Shown here: positions 52,308 through 60,785 of the stretch, piece by piece
Layout of the letters: every line of letters begins with the position of its first letter
Numbering within the stretch: the stretch's first letter is position 1
The notes under the pieces: generated by a model
The model's database searches: none
What the model saw: the letters and a program-made list of their open reading frames with translations, nothing else
What the model was told of the DNA's origin: nothing
Position numbers and translations under genes: made by a program
NCBI RefSeq assembly: GCF_009858175.1
Contig: NZ_CP047393.1
Coordinates: 992,001-1,056,000 of the forward strand
Length of the DNA: 64,000 nt
DNA from: Pontibacillus sp. HMF3514
GTDB taxonomy: Bacteria > Bacillota > Bacilli > Bacillales > BH030062
Reading direction: 5' to 3'

Positions 52308-52339
52308 TTAAGGAAAAAGTCCTTTAATGTTCCGTAAAT
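52308..52339 (-). promoter_or_regulatory. Putative operator upstream of abgT
   Basis: TTAAGGAAAAAGTCCTTTAA then TGTTCCGTAAAT, nearly identical (28 of 32) to 57503-57534. It combines an inverted pair TTAAGGA/TCCTTTAA with a third half-site TTCCGTAAAT one helical turn on. It ends about 20 bases before the abgT start. Confidence 0.7.
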
Positions 52340-52426
52340 ATCCATAAACTAACCAATCGTCTTTTCTTTTATATATATAAGGTTTACGTCCAGTGCACGG
52401 TGGCTAGCTGGACGCCACCGCTCTTT

Positions 52427-53737
52427 CTATGCTTCTTGCTTAAACTGAAATACTTTACGTGGACGACCGCGTTCTCCTGATTGAACTTCTCCGCATTGTT
52501 CTACTAACCCAACGCGTTCCATTTCGGATAAAATGCGGCGGCCATTTCTCTCTGTACTTTTGAGCCAACGGGAGAGGTCTTGTGAAGAAAATTGTTCCCG
52601 TCCGTATTGTTTAGAGTACGAGAGCATTTTCGATACGATCCCTGGACTTAGGGCTGCATCTTTCAATTTCTCTTTCCATACAGAGCCAGTTTCACCAGAT
52701 TTATAGACCATATCCTGCTGAGAAGGTTGCTTACGTGTGATCGTTTGATTTTCATCCATTATTAAAATCGTAGGATGTTCCTCTTCACCAATGTGACGGA
52801 AGCCAAGCCTTACATTCTGCTCTGCCTGAGAAACCGTTTCGCCAAAACCGATCGACACATTCGCTTGCAAGTTCGTTTCAAGCTTAATCTCTTCCATTAA
52901 GTTATAGAGGTCATGCTCTGATTCCTGACTTAACTCTCCTCGAGTGGTGAAAACAAAGAACAATCCATCGCCAAAATGCATGACAGTTCCATTTGTTTTT
53001 TCAGCTATCACGAGCAGGTGACGTTTTACATCAAGTTCGTGATACTTGGATTTAAAAGAGTAATAGAGTTCTTCTAAGTGATCTGAGTTAAGCTCAACAC
53101 GGCAACCGATAATCGCAACCTGGGAATTTCGGTAGTGATTGGATTGCGCGCGTTCCTCTAAAAATTGAATCACTAGTTTAATGGAAAGATAGGACGGCGT
53201 TACACGAAATACAGGGACGCCGAGTTCTTTCAACCCGTGATACACATTTTTAATCGAGGTAATCACAACTTCTGTTTTACCTTCTTCATAGAGGTTTTTG
53301 TGAAAATCGATTAACGTTTCAGCCTTCACACCATTTCGGAAAGGATGGTTGTAATACTCTAATGAATCGAGTTGATAGTAGGACAAAATCTTATCAAACT
53401 CTTCGTTTGCAATGGTATCGATGCTGACACTTTTAATAACCTTGTCCATCTTAAGCTGTGCTTCTAGTAAAATTCCGAAGAAACTAGATCCGTGAAGAGG
53501 GGGATAGCCTGCTTCTTCTTCCGTGATCAGTTCGTTATCCATTGCGTAGGTGTGATTTAAAACACCTGAGAAAAACCATTGATCCACTTCATGTCGATGT
53601 TTTGCTAAAATCTCATCTATATCGGATAATGTTTGATAAGGAAAAGGAAGAAATGTAATATCATCAAATTCCTCTGCTACGTACATAATGCGCTGGATTG
53701 AGTCATGCGGTCCGATTACGCCAATTTTTGTTTTCAT
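52427..53737 (-). CDS. Transcriptional regulator with degenerate GGDEF-like domain and C-terminal winged helix
   Basis: 436 aa, probably the regulator of this cluster. The N-terminal ~180 residues (KTKIGVIGPHDSIQRIMYVA...VFRVTPSYLSI) look like a PrpR-N/binding-protein-like sensor. Residues ~205-325 follow a nucleotide-cyclase layout (VAIIGCRVELNS, VMHFGDGLFFVFTTRG in place of GGDEF, VSIGFGETVSQAEQNVRLGF) with catalytic residues lost. The C-terminal ~75 residues form a winged helix (FSSQDLSRWLKSTERNGRRILSEMERVGLVEQCG...GRPRKVF). Start ATG 53737 from AGGTG spacing, overlapping the upstream gene. I do not recognise a named family for the whole protein. Confidence 0.75.
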   Translation of the reverse strand: MKTKIGVIGPHDSIQRIMYVAEEFDDITFLPFPYQTLSDIDEILAKHRHEVDQWFFSGVLNHTYAMDNELITEEEAGYPPLHGSSFFGILLEAQLKMDKVIKSVSIDTIANEEFDKILSYYQLDSLEYYNHPFRNGVKAETLIDFHKNLYEEGKTEVVITSIKNVYHGLKELGVPVFRVTPSYLSIKLVIQFLEERAQSNHYRNSQVAIIGCRVELNSDHLEELYYSFKSKYHELDVKRHLLVIAEKTNGTVMHFGDGLFFVFTTRGELSQESEHDLYNLMEEIKLETNLQANVSIGFGETVSQAEQNVRLGFRHIGEEEHPTILIMDENQTITRKQPSQQDMVYKSGETGSVWKEKLKDAALSPGIVSKMLSYSKQYGREQFSSQDLSRWLKSTERNGRRILSEMERVGLVEQCGEVQSGERGRPRKVFQFKQEA

Positions 53738-54983
53738 ATTCATCACCTGTTTCTATTCGTAAATACTCCGCAATCATGCGGGTGCCTTTTTCTAAATCTT
53801 CTATAGAGGCATATTCTTTAGGGTGATGGCTGATTCCTTCTTGACACGGGATGAAAATAAGTCCAGATGGCCATCTTGTTGCCATGTTCATCACATCATG
53901 ACCAGCGCCACTATCCATGGTGAGCGGCTTATAATCAAGCTGTTTTGCGACTTTTGTGAGTGTTTCTTGTATATTTGGGTCGAGAAAGACAGAGTCATTA
54001 TCTACCAGAGTTTTTACTGTTACCGTTACAGAACGTTCACGCTCGATTTCTTCACAGAAGCTTTTAATTCGTTTCGCTAACTCGATCTTCAATTGATCTT
54101 CAACGCTGCGAATATCGATCCCAAGCGTTACTTCGCCAGGAATAACATTCATTACATTTGGACTGAGCTGCACCGTACTTACAGTTGCGACGAGAGGGAG
54201 TGGGGCATCCTTGTTGATTTTTTTAGCCTCCTCCTCAACAAAAGGGATAAGAGGAGCACTCGCTACAAAAGCATCAGCACGTTTATTCATCGGTGTTGTA
54301 CCCGTATGATTGGCCATGCCTGAGAATTTAACCTGAAGGCGGATTGGACAAGCAACGCCTCGAACAATTCCAATATCTGCTCCGTGATCCTCGATTTGAG
54401 TTCCTTGTTCAATATGAAGCTCAAGGAAACTTTCTAGATCATCTGGTCGTAATTCTGCATTCGGGAGATTCTCCCAAGTAAGACCGTATGATTCAAGCGC
54501 TTCTCGAACAGTAACGCCATCTGAATCTCTTACTTCAGCTAAATCATCTTCCAAAAGTCCAGTCAGTGCTTTACTGCCAATGGTTGATACACCAAATCGT
54601 GCAGACTCTTCAGAAGCAAAGCAGATAACGGTGATATTTTTAGAAGGCACAAAAGCTCGATCCTTTAAGAGTTTAATAGATGCGAGGCCAGTTAAAACTC
54701 CAGCAACACCGTCGTAACCACCACCTGAGCGGACCGTATCCACATGAGAACCAACTGCGACAGTAGGTGCAGCGCCATCTACTTTCCAAGTCGCCCATTG
54801 GTTTCCGGCTTCATCTCTATTCACCTCTAAACCGAGGGAGAGGGCAATATGCCGGAATGTTTCATGGGCTTGTTTTTCTTCCGGGGTATAGCTGAGTCTT
54901 GTGAATCCAGTATCATAATCCATCTCATCCACTAGATTCAGTTTTGTTAAATGTTCCGAAAGCCATTCCTGCATGTTTGTCAT
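53703..54983 (-). CDS. M20 Zn-dependent carbamoylase / allantoate amidohydrolase family
   Basis: 426-aa binuclear zinc hydrolase of the hydantoinase/carbamoylase branch (AmaB/AllC/UreG-beta-ureidopropionase type). Metal and substrate motifs: VAVGSHVDTVRSGGGYDGVAGVL (His-Asp bridge), CFASEESARFG, ELHIEQGTQIED, and AGHDVMNMA near the C-terminus. GGAG lies ten bases before ATG 54983. It overlaps the AbgA-like gene by four bases upstream and the regulator gene downstream. Exact substrate (N-carbamoyl or other ureido acid) unknown. Confidence 0.88.
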   Translation of the reverse strand: MTNMQEWLSEHLTKLNLVDEMDYDTGFTRLSYTPEEKQAHETFRHIALSLGLEVNRDEAGNQWATWKVDGAAPTVAVGSHVDTVRSGGGYDGVAGVLTGLASIKLLKDRAFVPSKNITVICFASEESARFGVSTIGSKALTGLLEDDLAEVRDSDGVTVREALESYGLTWENLPNAELRPDDLESFLELHIEQGTQIEDHGADIGIVRGVACPIRLQVKFSGMANHTGTTPMNKRADAFVASAPLIPFVEEEAKKINKDAPLPLVATVSTVQLSPNVMNVIPGEVTLGIDIRSVEDQLKIELAKRIKSFCEEIERERSVTVTVKTLVDNDSVFLDPNIQETLTKVAKQLDYKPLTMDSGAGHDVMNMATRWPSGLIFIPCQEGISHHPKEYASIEDLEKGTRMIAEYLRIETGDEYENKNWRNRTA

Positions 54984-56281
54984 CGTGTGTTTTCTCCTTT
55001 TACAAGATGGATGTACGTATCGACCGCCACGGCCAACGCATCCTCTTCAAAATCGAATGAAGGGTGATGGTGATTGTAGGGGAGACTTGTCCCAAATAGC
55101 ATGTAGGTTGCTAGGCCACCATTCGCTTGTACCTCATTCATCATAAAACTTGCATCCTCTGATCCGGAAATATCAGCAGTGGGGAGCACCTCTTTTATGA
55201 AAGAACTCGATTCACAGTGTGAGCTGATTGAATCGATTAACTCCTCATCACAATCCATGCCTTCTGTTTCACCAACAAAATCAATTGAGGCCTCAACGTT
55301 GTGCATGTGAGCAGAAGCTTGAATCATTCGTATAGCTTCATCAAGCATAAACTGATTAATCTCACCCGTTTCTCCTCGCGTTTCAAGTTCCAAATAACTT
55401 CTGTCTGCTATGATGTTCCTGCCGCTACCGGCATCGAGCTTCCCAACGTTTACTCTGCTGACTCCTTCACTATGCCGTGGGATCGAGTAGAGCTGTGTTG
55501 CTGTTGTAGCTGCGGCAAGCAAAGCATTGCGACCATCCTCTGGTTTCATCCCAGCATGAGAAGATTCTCCGTTGAAATGAACATTGAGCTTAGATGAAGC
55601 AAGAAAGCCTTTTGTGGTCGCAGCTACTGTCCCTACTTCTAGGTCACGTAACCCAAGGTGACCTGTGTAAAAAGCATCCACATCTTGAAGCCAACCTTTA
55701 TCGGTCATAGCTTTTGCACCCCGACCACCTTCTTCAGCTGGTTGAAAAAGAAGCGTGAATTTGCCGTTTAAGTCATGTGCATTTTCAGCGATATACTGAG
55801 CTAGACCGAGTCCGATCGTAATGTGACCGTCGTGACCACAAGCATGCATCACATTCTTTTGGGAAGAGGAGAATCCTTGGGCAAAAGGAAGGTGATCCTC
55901 ATGTTCTGTCTCATGTATAGGAAGCCCATCGATATCAAAGCGGAAGGCAAGATGTTTGCCTGGAGATTTTGTATCCCATATTGCTACTAATCCTGTATTT
56001 CCACCATGCATGTGTAAGAGCCAATCTCCTTCAACTCCTTGAAAGTAGGCTTCAGACTCCTTTTTTTGCAAAAGCTCTTTGGATGGTACACCGTAGCGAG
56101 ATTCACTTTTGAGTGCATGCTGACCAACATAGAGCTTGAATCCTAAATTCTCTAATTCTTTTCCAATTTTGTAAGTCGTGTAGTACTCCATAAATCCTAG
56201 CTCAGGTTGTTGGTGAAAGGACCGGCGCCAGGACTGTAACTTAGGTTTGATCGATTCTGTGAAGCCATTCTTAAGAAGCAT
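54980..56281 (-). CDS. M20D amidohydrolase, AbgA-like
   Basis: 433-aa peptidase resembling the A subunit of p-aminobenzoyl-glutamate hydrolase. N-terminal WRRSFHQQPELGFMEYYTTYKIGKELENLG, an insert absent from the shorter M20D paralog next door (about 60-95), then HACGHDGHITIGLGLAQYI, LLFQPAEEGGRGAKAM, and SGSEDASFM..YMLFGTSLPYNHHHPSFDFEEDAL, giving all metal ligands. The frame opens at 56290; AGGA spacing selects ATG 56281. Pairing with AbgT supports hydrolysis of an imported N-acyl amino acid such as an aminobenzoyl-glutamate-like folate fragment. Confidence 0.85.
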   Translation of the reverse strand: MLLKNGFTESIKPKLQSWRRSFHQQPELGFMEYYTTYKIGKELENLGFKLYVGQHALKSESRYGVPSKELLQKKESEAYFQGVEGDWLLHMHGGNTGLVAIWDTKSPGKHLAFRFDIDGLPIHETEHEDHLPFAQGFSSSQKNVMHACGHDGHITIGLGLAQYIAENAHDLNGKFTLLFQPAEEGGRGAKAMTDKGWLQDVDAFYTGHLGLRDLEVGTVAATTKGFLASSKLNVHFNGESSHAGMKPEDGRNALLAAATTATQLYSIPRHSEGVSRVNVGKLDAGSGRNIIADRSYLELETRGETGEINQFMLDEAIRMIQASAHMHNVEASIDFVGETEGMDCDEELIDSISSHCESSSFIKEVLPTADISGSEDASFMMNEVQANGGLATYMLFGTSLPYNHHHPSFDFEEDALAVAVDTYIHLVKGENTR

Positions 56282-56286
56282 TCGTA

Positions 56287-57483
56287 TCATTCCTTTTCTT
56301 GCAAGTTTTCCAATGTTTCAATAGCGAGTTGTGCCATGTACATACTGCCCTGTGGTAAAGCTTTTTCATTTAGCTTGAAGGCTGGATCGTGAAGCGGTTT
56401 CTGATTTTCGGCATCCTCGATTTGTGTCCCAAGCCATATGAATGCACCAGGATATTGATTGAGGAAGCGGGAAAAATCTTCACCGGCCAAAACAGGGTCT
56501 AGCGTTGGTGTCGCCTCTTCTCCAAGCATGTGCTGAGCTGTGGCGCGAGCCTGCTGTGCCCATTTTGGTGTATTAATGGTAGCAGGGTATCCATCTAGGT
56601 ATTCAATCTCAACTTCAGCGTCAAAAGCTTCAACGGTCTGCTTGATAATTTGATGGAATCGCTTTTTAACCTTATCTTTCACTTCTGATTTGTAGGTTCG
56701 AACGGTTCCTTCAAAATAAACCTGATCCGGAATGACGTTGTAGCGATAACCACCTTCAATTCGGCCAACTGTTACCACTGCTGAATCGAGCGGGTTAACA
56801 TTTCTGCTCACGATCGTTTGAAGGGATGAAATAACCTGATTAGCGATAATAATCGCATCATTGCCATCCTGTGGCATACTCGCATGACCACCTCTTCCTT
56901 TAATCGTGACCGAAAACCGATCTGAGGCACCCATCATTTCTTTATTGCGTATGCCAATCTGTCCTACTGGAAGGGAAGGCCATACATGCTGTCCGTAAAT
57001 AACGTCAGGTTGGTATTGAGCAAAAACCCCATCATACATCATTTTTTGAGAACCACCATGAGGAGCGTTTTCCTCAGCAGGTTGGAATACTAGAAGAACA
57101 GTTCCTTGAATTTGATCTCTCATTTGCTGAAGAGCGTATCCAGTTCCAAGTAACATCGCTGTATGAGCATCATGCCCACAAGCATGCATTTTTCCTGGAG
57201 TTTTAGAGATATGATCATGTTGGTTGGTCTCCTGAATAGGAAGAGCATCCATATCAGCCCGCAGCGCTACCGTCTTACCTGGCTTGGCCCCTTTAATAAT
57301 GCCGAGTACCCCAGTCTCAGCGAAACCGGATTGAAACTCAATTCCGTATTCCGTTAGTATCTCTTGAACAAGTCTAGAAGTTTCATACTCTTCATTACTC
57401 AGTTCAGGGTTTTGATGTAAAGTACGTCGAATCGTTATGATATCGCTTTCAATGTTCTTGATTAAATCTAGGATGTTACTCAT
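56287..57483 (-). CDS. M20D amidohydrolase (IAA-amino-acid hydrolase-like)
   Basis: 398-aa zinc amidohydrolase with LHQNPELSNEEYETSRL, RADMDALPIQETN, MHACGHDAHTAMLLGTGYAL, VFQPAEENAPHGG, GRGGHASMPQDGNDAI (dimerisation domain) and DPVLAGEDFSRFL...PLHDPAFKLNE. This is the hippurate hydrolase/N-acyl-amino-acid deacylase group. AAAAGGAGAAATGC lies before ATG 57483. It is the first gene of the leftward cluster, four bases before the AbgA-like frame, behind a promoter covered by a palindrome. Confidence 0.9.
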   Translation of the reverse strand: MSNILDLIKNIESDIITIRRTLHQNPELSNEEYETSRLVQEILTEYGIEFQSGFAETGVLGIIKGAKPGKTVALRADMDALPIQETNQHDHISKTPGKMHACGHDAHTAMLLGTGYALQQMRDQIQGTVLLVFQPAEENAPHGGSQKMMYDGVFAQYQPDVIYGQHVWPSLPVGQIGIRNKEMMGASDRFSVTIKGRGGHASMPQDGNDAIIIANQVISSLQTIVSRNVNPLDSAVVTVGRIEGGYRYNVIPDQVYFEGTVRTYKSEVKDKVKKRFHQIIKQTVEAFDAEVEIEYLDGYPATINTPKWAQQARATAQHMLGEEATPTLDPVLAGEDFSRFLNQYPGAFIWLGTQIEDAENQKPLHDPAFKLNEKALPQGSMYMAQLAIETLENLQEKE

Positions 57484-57502
57484 CTAGCATTTCTCCTTTT
57501 AT

Positions 57503-57544
57503 TTAAGGAAAATGTCCTTTAATATTCCGTTAATCAATAGTATA
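57503..57544 (-). promoter_or_regulatory. Promoter and putative operator of the AbgT/M20 cluster
   Basis: On the minus strand TATACT (57544-57539) is a -10 box, followed by the 32-base block 57503-57534 (TTAAGGAAAATGTCCTTTAA then TATTCCGTTAAT on the plus strand). The same block precedes abgT. Location just after the -10 suits a repressor. Confidence 0.72.
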
Positions 57545-57685
57545 ACAGAATTTCATGAGAAGTCACCCTATTCTAGTTAAATTTTTCGAAAATTTAGACT
57601 GGTTTATTTTGGATAGATGCAGTGCGTGGACATGGTTGGGGGCTGCGCGCATATGGGGAGGTCCGTGTGGAAGAGGGTGAGCTGC

Positions 57686-57915
57686 GCACCGCCCGCAAAG
57701 GAGGGAGCACCGCCCGAAAAGGAGGGAGCACTGCCCGAAAAGGAGGGAGCACCGCCCGAAAAAGAGAGAGCTCCGCCCGCAAAGGAGGGAGCACCGCCCG
57801 AAAAAGAGAGAGCTCCGCCCGCAAAGGAGGGAGCACCGCCCGAAAAGGAGGGAGCTCCGCCCGCAAAGGAGGGAGCTCCGCCCGAAAAGGAGAGAGCTCC
57901 GCCCACAAAGAGAGA
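57686..57915 (+). repeat. 21-nt tandem repeat, about 11 units
   Basis: Units GCACCGCCCGAAAAGGAGGGA with variants (GCTCCGCCCGC, AAAGAGAGA). It lies between the divergent cluster promoter and trhO copy 2. Long ORFs on both strands here are heptapeptide repeats caused by the period of 21 and are not considered genes. Confidence 0.93.
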
Positions 57916-58038
57916 GTACTCCCTAAATGAATTCTTGATTTCACCCAAAATCCCCATTAAAATTAACTGTTGTATTCAATCAAAACTCAGAGCCTAATTT
58001 TTGTATCTGGGAAATATAAAAAGATAGGTGGATATACT

Positions 58039-59004
58039 ATGGAACAAAATTATCAAGTGCTGCTTTACTATCATTACGTTACAATCGATGATCCAGAGCA
58101 GTTCTCAAAAGATCACTTGAAATTCTGTAAGGAGCTTGACCTGCGTGGTCGCGTTCTTGTTGCAGAAGAAGGCATTAATGGCACGGTATCTGGAACCGTT
58201 GAGCAGACGCAAGCCTACATGGATGCGATGAACAATGATCCACTTTTTAAGGACATGACCTTCAAAATTGACGAGGCTGATGGGCATGCGTTTAAGAAAA
58301 TGCACGTTCGCCATCGTCCCGAGCTTGTTACAATGCGCTTGGAGGACGATATCAATCCTCACGATTTAACAGGGGAATACCTTGAGCCAAAAGAATTTTA
58401 CGAGCGTATGCAACGTGAAGACACGGTTGTACTTGATGCTCGAAATGACTATGAATATGATCTTGGCCACTTCCGTGGTGCGATTCGTCCGGATATTGAG
58501 ACGTTCCGCGAGCTACCGGATTGGGTTCGAGAAAACAAAGATAAATTAGAAGGAAAACAAATCCTCACGTACTGTACAGGCGGAATTCGTTGTGAAAAAT
58601 TCTCCGGCTGGCTGAAACGTGAAGGTTTTGAAAACGTAGGTCAATTACACGGTGGTATTACAACGTACGGAAAAGATCCCGAAGTTCAAGGGAAGCTTTG
58701 GGATGGGCAAATGTACGTATTTGACGATCGTATCTCCGTACCTGTTAACCAAACCGAGCATGTTGTTGTTGGTGAGGACTATTTCACAGGTGAACCTTGC
58801 GAACGTTTTGTAAACTGTGGAAACCCAGACTGCGACCGCCGCATGCTGTGCTCAGAGGAAAACGAGTATAAATACATGCGAGGTTGTACGCACGAATGCC
58901 GTGTTCACCCACGTAATCGTTATGTTGAAGAGCATGGCTTAACAGAAGAAGACATCCAACAGCGCCTTGAAAAAATAAAAGAAGAAGACGGTGTCGAAGC
59001 CTAG
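58039..59004 (+). CDS. trhO: tRNA uridine(34) hydroxylase TrhO, copy 2
   Basis: 321-aa paralog of the 49244 gene with the same domain order: [39 protein letters not shown], rhodanese loop [15 protein letters not shown], and C-terminal [31 protein letters not shown]. Most differences are conservative, so both enzymes look functional. The leader (AGCCTAATTTTTGTATC ... AAATATAAAAAGATAGGTGG) is shared with copy 1. ATG 58039 is set by that RBS. Both copies read rightward and enclose the leftward AbgT/M20 cluster. Confidence 0.92.
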   Translation: MEQNYQVLLYYHYVTIDDPEQFSKDHLKFCKELDLRGRVLVAEEGINGTVSGTVEQTQAYMDAMNNDPLFKDMTFKIDEADGHAFKKMHVRHRPELVTMRLEDDINPHDLTGEYLEPKEFYERMQREDTVVLDARNDYEYDLGHFRGAIRPDIETFRELPDWVRENKDKLEGKQILTYCTGGIRCEKFSGWLKREGFENVGQLHGGITTYGKDPEVQGKLWDGQMYVFDDRISVPVNQTEHVVVGEDYFTGEPCERFVNCGNPDCDRRMLCSEENEYKYMRGCTHECRVHPRNRYVEEHGLTEEDIQQRLEKIKEEDGVEA

Positions 59005-59008
59005 TCAT

Positions 59009-59037
59009 AAAAGCTGCCTCTCCTGAGGTGGCTTTTG
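59009..59037 (+). terminator. Terminator of trhO copy 2
   Basis: AAAGCTGCCTC / GAGGTGGCTTT hairpin followed by TTGTGTT. Confidence 0.75.
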
Positions 59038-59079
59038 TGTTCTACATATAGATGATTTATCCGATAGCCATTATGATAG

Positions 59080-59175
59080 TATTATCTATATCCAGATGAA
59101 GAAATAATCGATTTTATTGGAATCGATGTGTGTAGCAACAACCCAAATTATCATGAATATTTATCAAAAAATTAA
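59080..59175 (+). pseudogene. Possible 3' remnant of a protein gene
   Basis: An open frame without a start encodes YPDEEIIDFIGIDVCSNNP then NYHEYLSKN before TAA 59173. It reads like a natural protein C-terminus but has stops upstream and no RBS. Family unknown. It sits in the 320-bp gap between trhO copy 2 and the DMT gene, which also holds a degenerate AAAGTGCCTGCCCCC sequence at about 59190. Confidence 0.25.
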
Positions 59176-59324
59176 ATAAGAATAAAAGTGCCTGCCCCCT
59201 CTTTAACGCGCTACCGCAATGGTGCTCAAGCACTTCTTGGAGGCGCTTTTCAAGGAACTTTTGTGTTTAATCGAAAAAAATTTTGGGGAATGTTCCTAAA
59301 AATATGTTTGATTGGAGTTTTTAA

Positions 59325-60197
59325 TTGAAAAATTTCGGTGTAGGGTTTGTAGTCCTGGCGGCTGTTCTTTGGGGTGTTTCCGGCGGTTTGGCGGGTATAT
59401 TAATGGAAAAAGGGTGGGATCCTCTTGTAATCTCATTTTATAGAGGAGCTGTAGGGTTAATTTGTTTATTAATATGGATGATTATCCGCACTAAATATTA
59501 TTCCTACGGTAGTCTTAGAAAGATGCTTCTCTGGTCAGCGTTAGCTGGAGTAGGGGTCACTGGTAATTTCAGCTTTTATTTCATCAGCATCTCTCATACC
59601 GGGGTAGCAATAGCATCGGTCTTGATGTACACAGCCCCCATTTTTGTTTTCATCATATCCTTTTTACTTAGGATGGAACGAGTCACCGCATTTAAAGTCA
59701 TTTCGATGATTATTGTGTTAGGTGGGATTGGATTATTAACAGGGGTGTACCAAAATGGACTTGAACAATTGAATGTGTTAGGAATTTCTACAGGCTTATT
59801 GTCAGGCCTTTCTTACGCCATTTACATTTTCAGTTTTAACTATGCCCTTAAGTACGGAGAACCTCCAGCTATTTTAAGTACAGCGCTTGTTGCCTTTACG
59901 CTGATATTACTTCCGTTTATTGATCAGAAGCAAGCTATTTCTGTGCTTTCTTCTGAAGATATCTTCTGGTTTATAGTACTTGGCATAATCGGAGCTGGTA
60001 TTTCATTCTTCTTTTATGTAAAAGGCTTGAGAAATACATTGCCTTCTGTGGCCTCTATAGTAGCTATGATAGAACCTGTTACAGCTTCTTTATTTGGAGT
60101 TGTGATTTTAGGGCAATTCCTCTCACTAACCCAAACCATGGGTATGTTAGTAATATTAACTACCATCACGATTTTAAGTACAAGAAAAAGAGCCTAA
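59325..60197 (+). CDS. EamA-family (DMT) transporter
   Basis: 290-aa drug/metabolite transporter with ten helices in two EamA repeats: FVVLAAVLWGVSGGLAGILMEKGWDPLVISFYRG...TAPIFVFIISFLL and ISTGLLSGLSYAIYIFSFNYAL...ASIVAMIEPVTASLFGVVILGQ. Such proteins usually export amino acids or other metabolites. The start is TTG 59325, with a poor RBS, so its exact position is uncertain. The gene ends at a long perfect hairpin. Transported compound unknown. Confidence 0.85.
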   Translation: MKNFGVGFVVLAAVLWGVSGGLAGILMEKGWDPLVISFYRGAVGLICLLIWMIIRTKYYSYGSLRKMLLWSALAGVGVTGNFSFYFISISHTGVAIASVLMYTAPIFVFIISFLLRMERVTAFKVISMIIVLGGIGLLTGVYQNGLEQLNVLGISTGLLSGLSYAIYIFSFNYALKYGEPPAILSTALVAFTLILLPFIDQKQAISVLSSEDIFWFIVLGIIGAGISFFFYVKGLRNTLPSVASIVAMIEPVTASLFGVVILGQFLSLTQTMGMLVILTTITILSTRKRA

Positions 60198-60254
60198 AGT
60201 GCCTGCCCCCACTGCGGTATTGCGTTAAAGCAGTGGGGACAGGCACTTTTTTGT
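60196..60254 (+). terminator. Terminator built from an AAAGTGCCTG.CCCC repeat
   Basis: AAAGTGCCTGCCCCCACTGC / GCAGTGGGGACAGGCACTTT stem of about 19 bp with a 15-base loop and T-run. The first arm recurs in degenerate form at about 59190 upstream of the same gene. Confidence 0.85.
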
Positions 60255-60303
60255 GTTTTCACAGGACGGCGCATTAGTTCTAAAGTCATTAAAGCTTAAT
60301 CTC

Positions 60304-60765
60304 TTATTGTTCTTCCCCACTAATACGAATTGCTGAGATTTCTTGTGACAAGATCTCGAAGGAGGTGTTAGTAGTTGTGAAGTTCGATATCTGATAAGTG
60401 TATGTAATGGGGGGATTGACGGTATCTTCTAAGCAATCACAGAAGTTTAATACTAATGGTTCAATGGTTTTAATCGTTTCGACTGGAGTTGGGATGATCT
60501 CAGAACCGCTAAAAAGCCATTCATCGAGGAGCGTTGTTTGATTTGTAATGCTTCGTACGAGTTGATATGTAATGCTAATTTCTGGGTTTTCAGCCATAAT
60601 TTGAAACGTAAAGTTCTTTGAGTAGTTTATGAGAAAACAAGAATTTTTTATGTTCGAGGGCTCAACTGTCACTTCGGCTAATTTTATAGGGGCTTTTCTT
60701 GAAGAAGACACTTCTCGAAACACTCTTCCGCACGTTAAAGTTGGTAAAACTGTTTTTTCCTTCAT
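60304..60765 (-). CDS. DUF4489-type protein, paralog 3
   Basis: 153 aa, soluble, beta-rich: TLTCGRVF near the N-terminus, APIKLAEVTVEPSNIKNSCFLINYSKNFTF, ISITYQLVRSITNQTTLLDEWLF, VLNFCDCLEDTVNPPITYTYQI, ending ISGEEQ. The CG, NPC/NSC, LVRS and FCDC positions are shared with the two genes upstream. DUF4489 proteins are known mainly from spore formers; function not established. The frame opens at 60771; ATG 60765 fits GGAGGG spacing. A CATANNNTA box is at 60790-60782. Confidence 0.68.
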   Translation of the reverse strand: MKEKTVLPTLTCGRVFREVSSSRKAPIKLAEVTVEPSNIKNSCFLINYSKNFTFQIMAENPEISITYQLVRSITNQTTLLDEWLFSGSEIIPTPVETIKTIEPLVLNFCDCLEDTVNPPITYTYQISNFTTTNTSFEILSQEISAIRISGEEQ

Positions 60766-60785
60766 GAACATCCCTCCATTCTACT

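Noticed and set aside
17456-57915. CRISPR arrays
   Set aside because: Repeats are contiguous without unique spacers, units are only 21 nt, and no cas genes are present.
57594-57997. Four overlapping ORFs on both strands over the 57.7-kb array
   Set aside because: Same artefact of a 21-nt period; no start signals, mutually exclusive frames.
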